Positions 45,613-55,168 of a DNA stretch of 64,000 nucleotides are shown piece by piece. Below the pieces are notes generated by a model. It was not told the origin of the DNA. It did not search any database and worked only from the letters and a program-made list of their open reading frames with translations. The first letter of the stretch is position 1; every line of letters begins with the position of its first letter. Where the stretch lies: assembly GCA_944320595.1 (NCBI GenBank), contig CALUIB010000011.1, positions 1-64,000 on the forward strand. Direction: 5' to 3'. The position numbers and the translations under genes are program-made. This DNA is from an uncultured Muribaculaceae bacterium. Lineage in GTDB: Bacteria > Bacteroidota > Bacteroidia > Bacteroidales > Muribaculaceae.

Positions 45613-47202
45613 TTACGTTGTAGCCACTTTCCACTCGGCGATTGTGCCGGTCTGCGAGGAGAACACTGCGCCAATTCGGTATAGCTTTCGGCTGTCGGCG
45701 GCGTAGGGGCGGGCGTAGCCCTTCTCCTCGATTTGTGCCAGCGCATCGTCGGCCGAGCCGTCGAGCTTGAACTCGAAGATGTAAACGTAGTCGGGAGTTT
45801 CCACTATGCAGTCCACGCGCCCCTCGCTCTGCTGCTTTTCGGCATATACCGTATAGACGCTCACGAGGCGGAATATCAAGTAGAACGTGTAGTGGAAGTA
45901 CCGCTCGCATTCCCGTTCGCTCTCCTTGCGTCGCATGGCGTAGGGTATGTCGGCGAGGAAGGAGGTGAGCAGCCTGCGCAGGCGGTCGGTGTCGCCCACG
46001 CGCATCGACTTCACCATGTCGCGCACCGTTCCTCCCATCTCGTATTTCGACTTGAAGTAGTCGGATGCCACGAGCGAGATGAATCCTTTCTTGACCTCGT
46101 TGTTGGGATAGTCGAGCAGGAATGTGCCGAAGTCTCGGTCGTAGTCCTTTATGGTGAGGTAGCCGCTTTGGTAAATCATCGGCAGTGGCTTTTCCACCGT
46201 GGCCTTGTAATCGACAAATTCGAGCGGGTCGTAATATTTCCCCGTCAGTTCATCGAGGTTTTCGCCGGTGTGCGACAACAGCCGCACCAGGTAGCTCGGT
46301 GTTCCGCTGCTGAACCAGTAGTCGCGTATCGTGCCGGTGGCAAAGGCGTTGAGCAGGCTGAACGGGTTATACACGTCGGTCATCTTCTCGCTGAAGTGGT
46401 AGCCGTCGTATTGCCGTTTCAGCAACTCCTTCATTTCATCGCCACTGACACCTTGGCTGCCTGCCATCTCTTCGATGGCCTCGGCAAAATAGTCTTCCAG
46501 TTCCTGCTGCGTGATGCCGCACAGCGTCTCGTAGCGCGGGTCCATGCTTATGTCGGCCGGCTGGTTGAAGCCGCTGAACACGCTCACCTGCGAGAACTTG
46601 GTCACCCCCGTCAGTAGCACGAACTGCAAGTCATTGTCGGCGGCCTTGAACACCGAGTAAAAACCCTTCAGTATCTCGCGGTTGGCATCTTCAAGTTGCA
46701 TCTGCACCCCACCGACAGTGGTAACAGTACCAGAGTCAAGCACATCGAGAATTGGCTTGTCATATTCGTCAATAAGCACCACACACCGGCGGTCATGCTT
46801 TATATGTGCCTGGTTAAGCACATGGGCGAAACGCTTGCCTATGGTCGTGAACGACGACCGACCGTAAACCTCCTCCCATGCGGCAACAGCGTCCTCAATA
46901 GCCCTCTCAAGCGTGCCTGGGGCAGTGAAATTCTCCCCGTTAAAATCAATGTGGAACACGGGATATTCCGCCCATTCCGTTTCAAGCGAGTCTATGGCAA
47001 GTCCGCGAAACAGCTCCTTGCGCCCAAGAAAATAGTTCTTCAGGGTGGAAACCAAAAGACTTTTCCCGAACCGCCGTGGGCGGCTCAGGAAATATATAGT
47101 ACCATCATGAACCAAGTTATATATCAATGCCGTCTTATCGACATAAACATAACCATCTTCCCTAAGTTTCTCAAAGCTCTGTATGCCTATCGGGTATTTC
47201 AT
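45613..47202 (-). CDS. AAA-ATPase-like / PD-(D/E)XK nuclease protein, copy 1
   Basis: The 529-aa product has an N-terminal P-loop ATPase of the AAA-ATPase_like (DUF1703-associated) family: Walker-A-like RPRRFGKSLLVSTL, Walker B VVLIDEYDKPILD and the sensor LLTGVTKFSQVSVFSGFNQ. The C-terminal domain is of the PD-(D/E)XK type, with GRVDCIVE followed by YIFEFKLDG (Asp...Glu-x-Lys). The family is greatly multiplied in Bacteroidales and its role is unknown. The next gene upstream encodes a paralogue with almost the same ends but a different stretch at residues about 78-190. The gap is 18 bases. Confidence 0.9.
   Translation of the reverse strand: MKYPIGIQSFEKLREDGYVYVDKTALIYNLVHDGTIYFLSRPRRFGKSLLVSTLKNYFLGRKELFRGLAIDSLETEWAEYPVFHIDFNGENFTAPGTLERAIEDAVAAWEEVYGRSSFTTIGKRFAHVLNQAHIKHDRRCVVLIDEYDKPILDVLDSGTVTTVGGVQMQLEDANREILKGFYSVFKAADNDLQFVLLTGVTKFSQVSVFSGFNQPADISMDPRYETLCGITQQELEDYFAEAIEEMAGSQGVSGDEMKELLKRQYDGYHFSEKMTDVYNPFSLLNAFATGTIRDYWFSSGTPSYLVRLLSHTGENLDELTGKYYDPLEFVDYKATVEKPLPMIYQSGYLTIKDYDRDFGTFLLDYPNNEVKKGFISLVASDYFKSKYEMGGTVRDMVKSMRVGDTDRLRRLLTSFLADIPYAMRRKESERECERYFHYTFYLIFRLVSVYTVYAEKQQSEGRVDCIVETPDYVYIFEFKLDGSADDALAQIEEKGYARPYAADSRKLYRIGAVFSSQTGTIAEWKVATT
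46994..47202. repeat. 209-bp exact repeat of 48602-48810
   Basis: The first 209 bases of the two tandem AAA/nuclease genes are identical. The following 300-odd bases differ strongly, then identity rises again. This is the pattern of recent gene conversion or recombination. Confidence 0.9.
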
Positions 47203-47220
47203 AATTTGCCTGTCTGTTTG

Positions 47221-48810
47221 TTACTCAATTACTTTCCACTCTGAAATTGTGCCGGTCTGCGAGGAGAATACCGCGCCAATTTTATATAGTCGGCGGCTGT
47301 CGGCGGCGTAGGGGCGGGCGTAGCCCTTCTCCTCGATTTGTGCCAGCGCATCGTCGGTCGAGCCGTCGAGCTTGAACTCGAAGATGTAAACGTAGTCGGG
47401 GGTCTCCACTATGCAGTCCACGCGGCCCTCGCTCTGCTGCTTTTCGGCATATACCGTATAGACGCTCACGAGGCGGAATATCAGGTAGAACGTGTAGTGG
47501 AAGTACCGCTCGCATTCCCGTTCGCTCTCCTTGCGTCGCATGGCGTAGGGTATGTCGGCGAGGAAGGAGGTGAGCAGCCTGCGCAGGCGGTCGGTGTCGC
47601 CCACGCGCATCGACTTCACCATGTCGCGCACCGTTCCTCCCATCTCGTATTTCGACTTGAAGTAGTCGGATGCCACGAGCGAGATGAACCCTTTCTTGAC
47701 CTCGTTGTTGGGATAGTCGAGCATGAATGTGCCGAAGTCTCGGTCGTAGTCCTTTATGGTGAGGTAGCCGCTTTGGTAAATCATCGGCAGCGGTTTTTCC
47801 ACCGTGGCTTTGTAATCGACAAATTCGCGTGGGTCGTAATATTTCCCCGTCAGTTCGTCGAGGTTCTCGCCGGTGTGCGACAGCAGCCGCACTAAGTAGC
47901 TCGGCGTTCCGCTGCTGAACCAGTAGTCGCGTATCGTGCCGGTGGCAAAGGCGTTGAGCAGGCTGAACGGGTTATACACGTCGGTCATCTTCTCGCTGAA
48001 GTGGTAGCCGTCGTATTGCCGTTTCAGCGCCTCGCGCATTTCATCGGTCGAGACACACTGCGCATCTGCCATTTCACTGATTGATTCGGCAAAATAGTCT
48101 TCAAGTTCCTGTTGGGTGATGCCGCACAGCGTCTCGTATCGCGGATCCATGCTTATGTCGGCAGGCTGGTTGAAGCCGCTGAACACGCTCACCTGCGAGA
48201 ACTTGGTCACCCCTGTCAGCAGCACGAATTGCAAGTCATTGTCGGCTGCCTTGAACACCGAGTAAAAGCCTTTAAGTGTCTCACGGTTGCGGTCTTCAAG
48301 CTGCCATTCCTGCCCGGCCACGGTTACTTTAAGGTTCGTGTCGAGCACATCGAGTATAGGCTTGTCGTACTCGTCGATAAGCACCACGCAACGCCTGCCG
48401 CTCCGCTCATGCGCACGGGCAAGCACGTAGGCGAATCGGTTCCCAAGGTCGGTAACCTCCTCCATTCTGCCATATTCCTTCTCCCAACCCGAAATCTTGG
48501 CATTCAGTATCGTTTCCAATGTTCCCGGCATGGTGAAATCGCTTGCATTGAAATCTATGTGGAACACAGGGTATTCGGTCCACTCAGTTTCAAGCGAATC
48601 GATGGCAAGTCCGCGAAACAGCTCCTTGCGCCCAAGAAAATAGTTCTTCAGGGTGGAAACCAAAAGACTTTTCCCGAACCGCCGTGGGCGGCTCAGGAAA
48701 TATATAGTACCATCATGAACCAAGTTATATATCAATGCCGTCTTATCGACATAAACATAACCATCTTCCCTAAGTTTCTCAAAGCTCTGTATGCCTATCG
48801 GGTATTTCAT
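47221..48810 (-). CDS. AAA-ATPase-like / PD-(D/E)XK nuclease protein, copy 2
   Basis: The 529-aa paralogue of the preceding protein has the same Walker-A-like RRFGKS loop, IDEYDKPILD and EFKLDG nuclease motif. Residues 1-77 are identical to copy 1 and so is nearly all from about 190 on. Between them, sequences such as FNASDFTMPGTLETILNAK here and FNGENFTAPGTLERAIEDA there differ, as does a short block at about 240-260. It is promoter-proximal, divergent from the DnaQ-RecQ-UvrD gene with a shared 130-bp control region. Confidence 0.9.
   Translation of the reverse strand: MKYPIGIQSFEKLREDGYVYVDKTALIYNLVHDGTIYFLSRPRRFGKSLLVSTLKNYFLGRKELFRGLAIDSLETEWTEYPVFHIDFNASDFTMPGTLETILNAKISGWEKEYGRMEEVTDLGNRFAYVLARAHERSGRRCVVLIDEYDKPILDVLDTNLKVTVAGQEWQLEDRNRETLKGFYSVFKAADNDLQFVLLTGVTKFSQVSVFSGFNQPADISMDPRYETLCGITQQELEDYFAESISEMADAQCVSTDEMREALKRQYDGYHFSEKMTDVYNPFSLLNAFATGTIRDYWFSSGTPSYLVRLLSHTGENLDELTGKYYDPREFVDYKATVEKPLPMIYQSGYLTIKDYDRDFGTFMLDYPNNEVKKGFISLVASDYFKSKYEMGGTVRDMVKSMRVGDTDRLRRLLTSFLADIPYAMRRKESERECERYFHYTFYLIFRLVSVYTVYAEKQQSEGRVDCIVETPDYVYIFEFKLDGSTDDALAQIEEKGYARPYAADSRRLYKIGAVFSSQTGTISEWKVIE
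48602..48810. repeat. 209-bp exact repeat of 46994-47202
   Basis: Second copy of the identical gene start described at 46994. Confidence 0.9.
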
Positions 48811-48829
48811 GTTGCTCGTATCGTTTTTA

Positions 48830-48868
48830 CAAAGATATATATAAAAATCGATTTTTTATATACCTTTG
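48830..48868. promoter_or_regulatory. back-to-back promoters round a central palindrome
   Basis: Minus-strand TATCTTTG (48830-48837) faces the AAA/nuclease genes and plus-strand TACCTTTG (48861-48868) faces the helicase gene. Between them lies AAAAATCGATTTTT (48843-48856), a perfect palindrome. The -33 boxes overlap each other's territory, so the two promoters probably compete or share one regulator. Confidence 0.55.
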
Positions 48869-48943
48869 CAAGTAACAAATTTACCGTCAAGGGCAAAGCA
48901 GGAACTGAAAAATCCGACCGTCAACATAAACCAAATCATAATT

Positions 48944-51900
48944 ATGTCGATATGGAATAAATTCTTGGAAATATTGGGTACCGATGACAAAAACGATGTC
49001 GTTGGCGATAAGGTTGTATCACCAAAACGTGATGCATCACGGTATGCCATAATCGACGTGGAGGTAGGGTTAAAAGACAATAAAATCCATGACATAGGTG
49101 CATTGCGCAATGATGGGGCAACCTTTCATAATTCATCGAGGAATGCACTATTTGAATTCATTGGAAATGTGGATTATATCTGCGGCCACAATATTATCCA
49201 CCACGATGCCAAATACCTCTTTGCCAGCAGCCCATGCCGTTGGGCTTTGGTTGACACGCTTTACGTTTCACCGTTGCTGTTCCCCGAGCGTCCTTACCAT
49301 AAGCTCGTGAAGGATGACAAGTTGATGAGCGACCAAATAAACAACCCGGTAAATGATTGTGAAAAAGCTCGGAACTTGCTTTCGGACGAGATTGCCCATT
49401 GGAATGCGTTGCCCGAGGCCAAGCGCAAGATATTCGCATCGTTGTTAATCGGTAAAGAGGAGTTTAAAGGGTTCTTGGGCATGGTAGGTGCAACTGCCTT
49501 CGATGGGAACTTGCCTTCTCTTATAAGGGAATTTTTCTCCGGGAAAATATGCCAAAACGCCGAGATAGATTCATTGGTGGAACAATACCCCTGCGAATTG
49601 GCATACGCACTGGCATTAATCGACACCACCGACCACCATTCCATCACTCCAAGGTGGGTGACTTATAATTACCCAGCAGTGGAATACGTGATGAAACTGC
49701 TGCGCCAGACCATTTGCAAAAGCGGCTGCCCGTACTGCAACACACTGCTCGACGTACACCGAAACCTTAAAGCACTCTTCGGGTTCGACCAGTTTCGCAC
49801 CTACGAAGGCGAACCGCTACAAGAACAAGCTGCCAAGGCGGCAACCGAAGGCAAATCGCTACTGGCTATATTCCCTACGGGTGGTGGCAAGTCGCTCACA
49901 TTCCAATTGCCTGCGCTCATGGACGGACTTAGTGTGCACGGCCTCACGGTTGTTATCTCACCGCTACAGTCGCTCATGAAGGACCAGGTTGACAATCTGG
50001 CCAGCCGTGGCATAACCGATGCCGTTACAATCAACGGATTATTAGACCCTATCACAAGAGCCTTGTCAATAGAACGGGTGCAGAATGGTGAAGCGTCGCT
50101 CCTGTATATCGCCCCCGAAATGCTACGCTCCAAGACCATCGAAAAGATATTGATGGAACGCCATGTGGTGAGGTTTGTGATAGACGAAGCCCACTGCTTT
50201 TCGTCATGGGGGCAAGACTTCAGGGTCGATTACTTGTATATAGGCAAGTTCATCAAAAAATACCAGCAAGCGAAGAAACTCCCCAAGCCCATACCTGTGT
50301 CGTGCTTTACTGCCACGGCAAAACAAAAGGTGATACAGGACATTCGCGACTACTTCAAGCGCACATTAGGCATCGACTTGGAATTATTTGCATCGACAGC
50401 CTCAAGAACCAATTTGCGCTATTCGGTGATACACGCCGAAACCAACGATGACAAATATTTAATGCTACGGAACCTTATCTCCACTACCGATTGCCCGACA
50501 ATCGTCTATGTGTCGCGCACAAAGCGCACTATAGAGCTTGCTGCAAAATTATCGCGCGACGGATACCCGGCGTTGCCATTCAACGGGAAAATGGATTCGG
50601 ACAAGAAAATCGCCAATCAAGACGATTTCATGAACGACCGTGTGCGAATAATAGTGGCAACTTCGGCTTTCGGCATGGGGGTTGACAAGAAGGATGTGGG
50701 GCTGGTGGTGCATTACGACATTTCCGACTCGCTTGAGAACTACGTCCAGGAAGCCGGACGGGCAGGCCGCGACCCACACATAGACGCTCGTTGCTATGTG
50801 CTGTACAACGACAATGACTTGGACAAGCATTTTATCCTGCTCAACCAAACGAAATTAAGCATAAGCGAGATACAACAAGTGTGGAAAGCCGTGAAAGACC
50901 TCACGCGCAAGCGCATGAGTGTGAGCTGTTCGGCACTTGAAATAGCGAGGCAGGCCGGTTGGGACGACTCGGTTTCGGACATCGAGACGCGTGTGCGCAC
51001 TGCCTTGGCCGCATTGGAGCAAAGTGGATACATAGTGCGTGGCAATAATGTGCCACACGTGTATGCCACCGGGATAACAGTAAAGAATTTAGACGAGGCG
51101 CGTGAACGCATCGCTGCATCGGCACTGTTTGGCAAGGAAGAAACAGAGACCGCCGTAAGGATAATGCGGTCGTTAATATCGCAGAAGAGCAGGGCCAAGG
51201 CGCAGGCTCCCGATGTCGATGCCGAGTCGCGCGTGGATTACATTGCCGACATACTGGGGCTGAACAAGCGCGATATTATCTCGGCAGTGGAGCGTATGCG
51301 GCAGGAAGGCATATTGGCCGATAGCAAAGACATTTCGGCATATTTGATGGATTCGGGCGACTCGGAACGTAAGTCACGCACCATGCTTGAGCGTTTTGCA
51401 AGGCTTGAGCGTTATATCCTCGATCATATCCCCGACGGCGCACTGCGAATATCATACAAGCAGCTTAATGACAATGCCGTGAACGACGGGATAAGCACAT
51501 CGAAGGAAAAAGATATTCGCACGCTGCTCTATTTCCTCTCCGTCAAAGGGTACACCCGCAAAAAAGAGGATGCCGCACACAACTTGGAAATAAGCAGGCA
51601 GACCGATGCTGATACCACTGCCACACGTTTCGATAAACGATTGGAAATATGCCGCCTTGCCATCGAGTGGCTATATAAGCTTGCGGTAGATTCCAGCAAA
51701 GACGGGCAGCAACGCAGCTCCATACAGTTCTCGGTCATAGAATTGCTTAACTATATCAAGTCCATTCCTCGCCCTATCTTCAGCCAGCTCGGCGACTTGC
51801 AGCTTGAAGATGTGGAAGAAGCACTCTTGTATTTGTCGAAAATAGGCGCGTTAAAGCTCGAAGGCGGTTTCCTTGTGCTATACAATGCCATGACCATAAC

Positions 51901-53824
51901 GAGGCTGAAGGAGGACAACAAGATAAGATACAAGCAAGAGGATTACCGGCAGCTGAACGAGTTCTACAAGCTGAAGATGCAGCAGATACACATTGTAGGG
52001 GAATATGCCAACTTGATGGTGCGCAACTACGATGCAGCATTGCAGTATGTGAAGGACTACTTCCAAATGGACTACCGCAAATTCATTGCAAAATACTTCA
52101 AAGGTGAACGGCTTGGCGAGATACAGCGCAACTTGACACCCGAAAAATACAAGCAACTGTTCGGGCTGCTGTCGAAACGGCAAATGGAGATAATCGGTGA
52201 CAAGGATTCCCGTTGCATTGTCGTGGCAGCCGGCCCCGGCAGCGGCAAGACGCGCGTCCTCGTACACAAGCTCGCCTCGCTGTTGCTACTCGAAGATGTA
52301 AAGCACGAGCAGCTGCTCATGCTCACATTTTCACGTGCGGCTGCTATCGAGTTCAAGCAGCGATTGATGGAATTGATTGGGAATGCAGCTCACTTTGTGG
52401 AAATAAAGACGTTCCACTCATACTGTTTCGACCTGCTGGGCCGCATAGGAAACCTTGAAGACGCGAAAAATGTCGTAGAAACAGCGGCAGACATGATTAA
52501 CAGCGGAGAAGTGGAGCCAAACAAGATACGCAAGACTGTGCTGGTAATTGACGAGGCACAAGACATGGGGGCCGGCGAATATGCCCTTGTGGAGGCCTTG
52601 ATGGCATGCAACGAAGATATGCGCGTGATAGCCGTAGGCGATGACGACCAAAATATTTATGAATTTCGAGGTTCCGACTCGGGGTATATGTACAAATTGA
52701 CTCAGCGCGAAGGCAGCCGCTTTGTCGAGATGACCGAAAACTACCGCAGCACTCGCCACGTGGTGGAGTATGCCAACGAGTTTGTAAAAGGCATACATGG
52801 CCGAATGAAACAGTCCCCGATTATTTCAATGAGGAATGAAGACGGCTGGGTGGGAATAACGCACCACGAATCGAAATATATGTACCGGCCAGTTGCCGAC
52901 GAGTTGGCAAGTTTGCACGGAAGTGGCAGCTCGTGCGTGTTGACGCAAACCAACGATGAGGCCGTAATTATGACGGCACTATTGCGAAAATATGGTATAA
53001 ACGGCAAGTTGATACAGTCGATGGACGGTTTCCGTTTTTGGAAAATGGCCGAGATGAGATATTTCATGTCATTCATCGACAGGCGGTTGAGTTCTCCATT
53101 GATTGCCGATGAATTATGGGAAGATGCCAAGACGGCAACATTTGCCCGTTACGGACGCAGCCATAGCCTGATGTATGTGAAACGCTGCCTGGAACTATTC
53201 GAGCAAACCAGCAAGGCAAAATATGATAGCGACTTCAAGGAATTTGTATTCGAGTCGTCGGTCGAAGATTTTTGCGACACTTCGGGAGCCGATGTCGTGG
53301 TATCGACAATACACAAGGCAAAGGGGCGTGAATTCGACAATGTATATATGCTGGTAACCGACAACTACGATAAGTCGCCGCAACTTATGCGTCGGTATTA
53401 CGTGGGCATGACCCGAGCAAAGAACCGCCTGTCGATACACACCGACGGTGACTACTTTGGTTATTTGCATGCCGACCGATATGTCACCGACCACAGGCAA
53501 TATGATATGCCTGATGAAGTCGTCTTGCAGCTCACGCACAAAGATGTCAACCTTGGTTTCTTCAAAGGCATAAAGCGCGACGTGCTGGCCTTGATGGGCG
53601 GAGACACGCTGTGCTATAAAGATTACATACTATATTCCACAAGCGGCAGGCCGGTGGCCAAGCTGTCGCAGCGCATGCAGGCCACGCTATCGGCGTGGGA
53701 AGAAAAAGGCTACAAGGTGAGGTCGGCGGTAGTGCGTTTCATAGTGTCATGGAAACCAAAGGACGCGCCACGCGATGAACAGGAAACAGCCGTCTTACTT
53801 GCCGACTTGGCGTTGTCGCTATAG
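48944..53824 (+). CDS. DnaQ exonuclease - RecQ helicase - UvrD helicase fusion
   Basis: The 1626-aa product has three parts. An N-terminal DEDD exonuclease-like domain (about 33-160: AIIDVEVG, ICGHNIIHHD, PVNDCEKA). A Cys-rich linker (CKSGCPYC, about 262) leads to a RecQ-type SF2 helicase: PTGGGKSLTFQLPA (about 308), VIDEAHCFSSWGQDF (about 411), ATSAFGMGVDK (about 572), QEAGRAGRD (about 602). After a long helical region comes a UvrD-type SF1 helicase: AAGPGSGKTRVLVHKLA (about 1096), DEAQDM (about 1202), GDDDQNIYEFRG, IHKAKGREFDN (about 1452), YVGMTRAKNRL. All key motor residues are present. The ATG at 48944 is preferred to a start at 48866, which would sit in the -7 box. Likely a DNA-repair or foreign-DNA-processing machine; no pathway is proven. 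Confidence 0.92.
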   Translation: MSIWNKFLEILGTDDKNDVVGDKVVSPKRDASRYAIIDVEVGLKDNKIHDIGALRNDGATFHNSSRNALFEFIGNVDYICGHNIIHHDAKYLFASSPCRWALVDTLYVSPLLFPERPYHKLVKDDKLMSDQINNPVNDCEKARNLLSDEIAHWNALPEAKRKIFASLLIGKEEFKGFLGMVGATAFDGNLPSLIREFFSGKICQNAEIDSLVEQYPCELAYALALIDTTDHHSITPRWVTYNYPAVEYVMKLLRQTICKSGCPYCNTLLDVHRNLKALFGFDQFRTYEGEPLQEQAAKAATEGKSLLAIFPTGGGKSLTFQLPALMDGLSVHGLTVVISPLQSLMKDQVDNLASRGITDAVTINGLLDPITRALSIERVQNGEASLLYIAPEMLRSKTIEKILMERHVVRFVIDEAHCFSSWGQDFRVDYLYIGKFIKKYQQAKKLPKPIPVSCFTATAKQKVIQDIRDYFKRTLGIDLELFASTASRTNLRYSVIHAETNDDKYLMLRNLISTTDCPTIVYVSRTKRTIELAAKLSRDGYPALPFNGKMDSDKKIANQDDFMNDRVRIIVATSAFGMGVDKKDVGLVVHYDISDSLENYVQEAGRAGRDPHIDARCYVLYNDNDLDKHFILLNQTKLSISEIQQVWKAVKDLTRKRMSVSCSALEIARQAGWDDSVSDIETRVRTALAALEQSGYIVRGNNVPHVYATGITVKNLDEARERIAASALFGKEETETAVRIMRSLISQKSRAKAQAPDVDAESRVDYIADILGLNKRDIISAVERMRQEGILADSKDISAYLMDSGDSERKSRTMLERFARLERYILDHIPDGALRISYKQLNDNAVNDGISTSKEKDIRTLLYFLSVKGYTRKKEDAAHNLEISRQTDADTTATRFDKRLEICRLAIEWLYKLAVDSSKDGQQRSSIQFSVIELLNYIKSIPRPIFSQLGDLQLEDVEEALLYLSKIGALKLEGGFLVLYNAMTITRLKEDNKIRYKQEDYRQLNEFYKLKMQQIHIVGEYANLMVRNYDAALQYVKDYFQMDYRKFIAKYFKGERLGEIQRNLTPEKYKQLFGLLSKRQMEIIGDKDSRCIVVAAGPGSGKTRVLVHKLASLLLLEDVKHEQLLMLTFSRAAAIEFKQRLMELIGNAAHFVEIKTFHSYCFDLLGRIGNLEDAKNVVETAADMINSGEVEPNKIRKTVLVIDEAQDMGAGEYALVEALMACNEDMRVIAVGDDDQNIYEFRGSDSGYMYKLTQREGSRFVEMTENYRSTRHVVEYANEFVKGIHGRMKQSPIISMRNEDGWVGITHHESKYMYRPVADELASLHGSGSSCVLTQTNDEAVIMTALLRKYGINGKLIQSMDGFRFWKMAEMRYFMSFIDRRLSSPLIADELWEDAKTATFARYGRSHSLMYVKRCLELFEQTSKAKYDSDFKEFVFESSVEDFCDTSGADVVVSTIHKAKGREFDNVYMLVTDNYDKSPQLMRRYYVGMTRAKNRLSIHTDGDYFGYLHADRYVTDHRQYDMPDEVVLQLTHKDVNLGFFKGIKRDVLALMGGDTLCYKDYILYSTSGRPVAKLSQRMQATLSAWEEKGYKVRSAVVRFIVSWKPKDAPRDEQETAVLLADLALSL

Positions 53825-53840
53825 ACGCGATAAAAGAGCC

Positions 53841-53886
53841 TTCCTCCCCGCCTTATCAGAAAATCAGATGAGGGGCGGGGTAGGAA
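53841..53886. terminator. bidirectional hairpin after the helicase fusion
   Basis: TTCCTCCCCGCC (53841-53852) pairs with GGCGGGG-t-AGGAA (53874-53886) with one bulge; CCCTTTC follows on the plus strand and CTCTTTTATC on the minus strand. Confidence 0.7.
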
Positions 53887-53980
53887 AGCCCTTTCGCACT
53901 TGCAGGCTATGCAGCCGCTCACGCGGTCATGGCTTGCTTGAGAATTGAGAATAATAGCAGAAACATTAACTAAAACGTTA

Positions 53981-55168
53981 TTATAATTTCAATATTTTCG
54001 TAGTCTTTTCGTCGATGCGCACCAAGTATATCCCGGCAGGATAACTGCAAAGCTCTATGGTGTTCTTCCCTGGAGAGAATGTGCCGCTATATAGCATTAT
54101 TCCGCTTTGGTTGAACACTTGTGCCACACCGGCAGCCGGAGCGTCGAAATTGACGCAGCCAGTTGCCCGATCGAGGTAAACGCGCAGGTTGCCATTGCCG
54201 CCGTCAATGCCGGGAACAGCTGCCGAGCCTCCATATTTCGCAAGGAATGCATCAAGTACTGATTGGTCGATGGCGACTGTTTCATCGAGTACGGGGCTGC
54301 TCCCCTCGCGTGTAACGTGTGCATCGGCCACGCGGCACACTTCGGTGCTGTTTTCACCAATCCATCCGTTATATTGGTTAACGCCAGTGTATATTTTCAC
54401 GAAGTCCACGCCGGGCATCTTCACTTCATTCCCTTTCGCATCTACTGCCCAGTCGATGTCGATTTTGGCACCTTCGTTCCATGAGCCACCATCGATATTC
54501 GGCACATTGTCGGCATATCCGTAATCGAAGGGGCTTAATACGAAATATGTGCCGTTGCCGCTTTGGTCAATGCCGTTGTCGGGCAAGCGTGTGCCTCGGA
54601 ACACAAGCGTCTTGCTGTCGGTGAGCCATTGCGGCCAGTATGGCTGCTGATGGGCCGCGTTCCTGCGCACATATCCTTCGCCACCCTGGTTGTCGGTCCA
54701 TCGAATGTCGTCATCATCGTTTTCGGGGCGGTAATAGGTACATTCATAATCGAGAATGGAGTTGTCATATTCGCTGCCGCGAATTTCAAACCACTCGTTT
54801 TCGTCGGGCAGGCCGTTGCCATTGATATCGTATGCCACCATCACCACGCCCGGCTCGCTGCCGCCCGAGTGCATATTTCCCTCGATATACAAGTCGCGCT
54901 CGCCAGCTACGTTAACCACCGTGTGGTCGAACCCCACCACTACATATCCGCCGTATGCGCCGAGCGAGATGCCGCCCTCCGATGTCGCCGCATGTGCTTT
55001 GTTGGCCATCGCATTGGCATCGTCGCCCTCTTCCCACTCGGGCATAATGTTGACAAATTGCCCCGGTGCCGGAGCATATTCAATCACCCCGTCGTGGACG
55101 GGACTTGCCGCATTGCCTGCCGCAGCCCATATTATGGCCGAGGCCAGTGCCAAGAAGTTTTTATTCAT
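53981..55168 (-). CDS. secreted surface protein with T9SS-like C-terminal domain, third gene of the B12 operon
   Basis: The 395-aa product has a signal peptide (NFLALASAIIWAAAGNAA), a beta-rich domain of about 280 residues with many Asp/Asn/Gly and aromatic residues (VAYDINGNGLPDENEWFEI, FRGTRLPDNG), and a C-terminal type A sorting domain (QVFNQSGIMLYSG, YPAGIYLVRIDEKTTKILKL). I do not recognise the central family. Its start overlaps the btuG-like gene (ATG at 55168; 55180 and 55174 are also in frame), so it belongs to the riboswitch-controlled operon and may help capture corrinoids at the cell surface. That is inferred from position only. Confidence 0.72.
   Translation of the reverse strand: MNKNFLALASAIIWAAAGNAASPVHDGVIEYAPAPGQFVNIMPEWEEGDDANAMANKAHAATSEGGISLGAYGGYVVVGFDHTVVNVAGERDLYIEGNMHSGGSEPGVVMVAYDINGNGLPDENEWFEIRGSEYDNSILDYECTYYRPENDDDDIRWTDNQGGEGYVRRNAAHQQPYWPQWLTDSKTLVFRGTRLPDNGIDQSGNGTYFVLSPFDYGYADNVPNIDGGSWNEGAKIDIDWAVDAKGNEVKMPGVDFVKIYTGVNQYNGWIGENSTEVCRVADAHVTREGSSPVLDETVAIDQSVLDAFLAKYGGSAAVPGIDGGNGNLRVYLDRATGCVNFDAPAAGVAQVFNQSGIMLYSGTFSPGKNTIELCSYPAGIYLVRIDEKTTKILKL

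Noticed and set aside
48866..48943. N-terminal extension of the DnaQ-RecQ-UvrD protein
   Set aside because: The upstream ATG lies within the predicted -7 box, so it would not be in the transcript; the extension has no domain.
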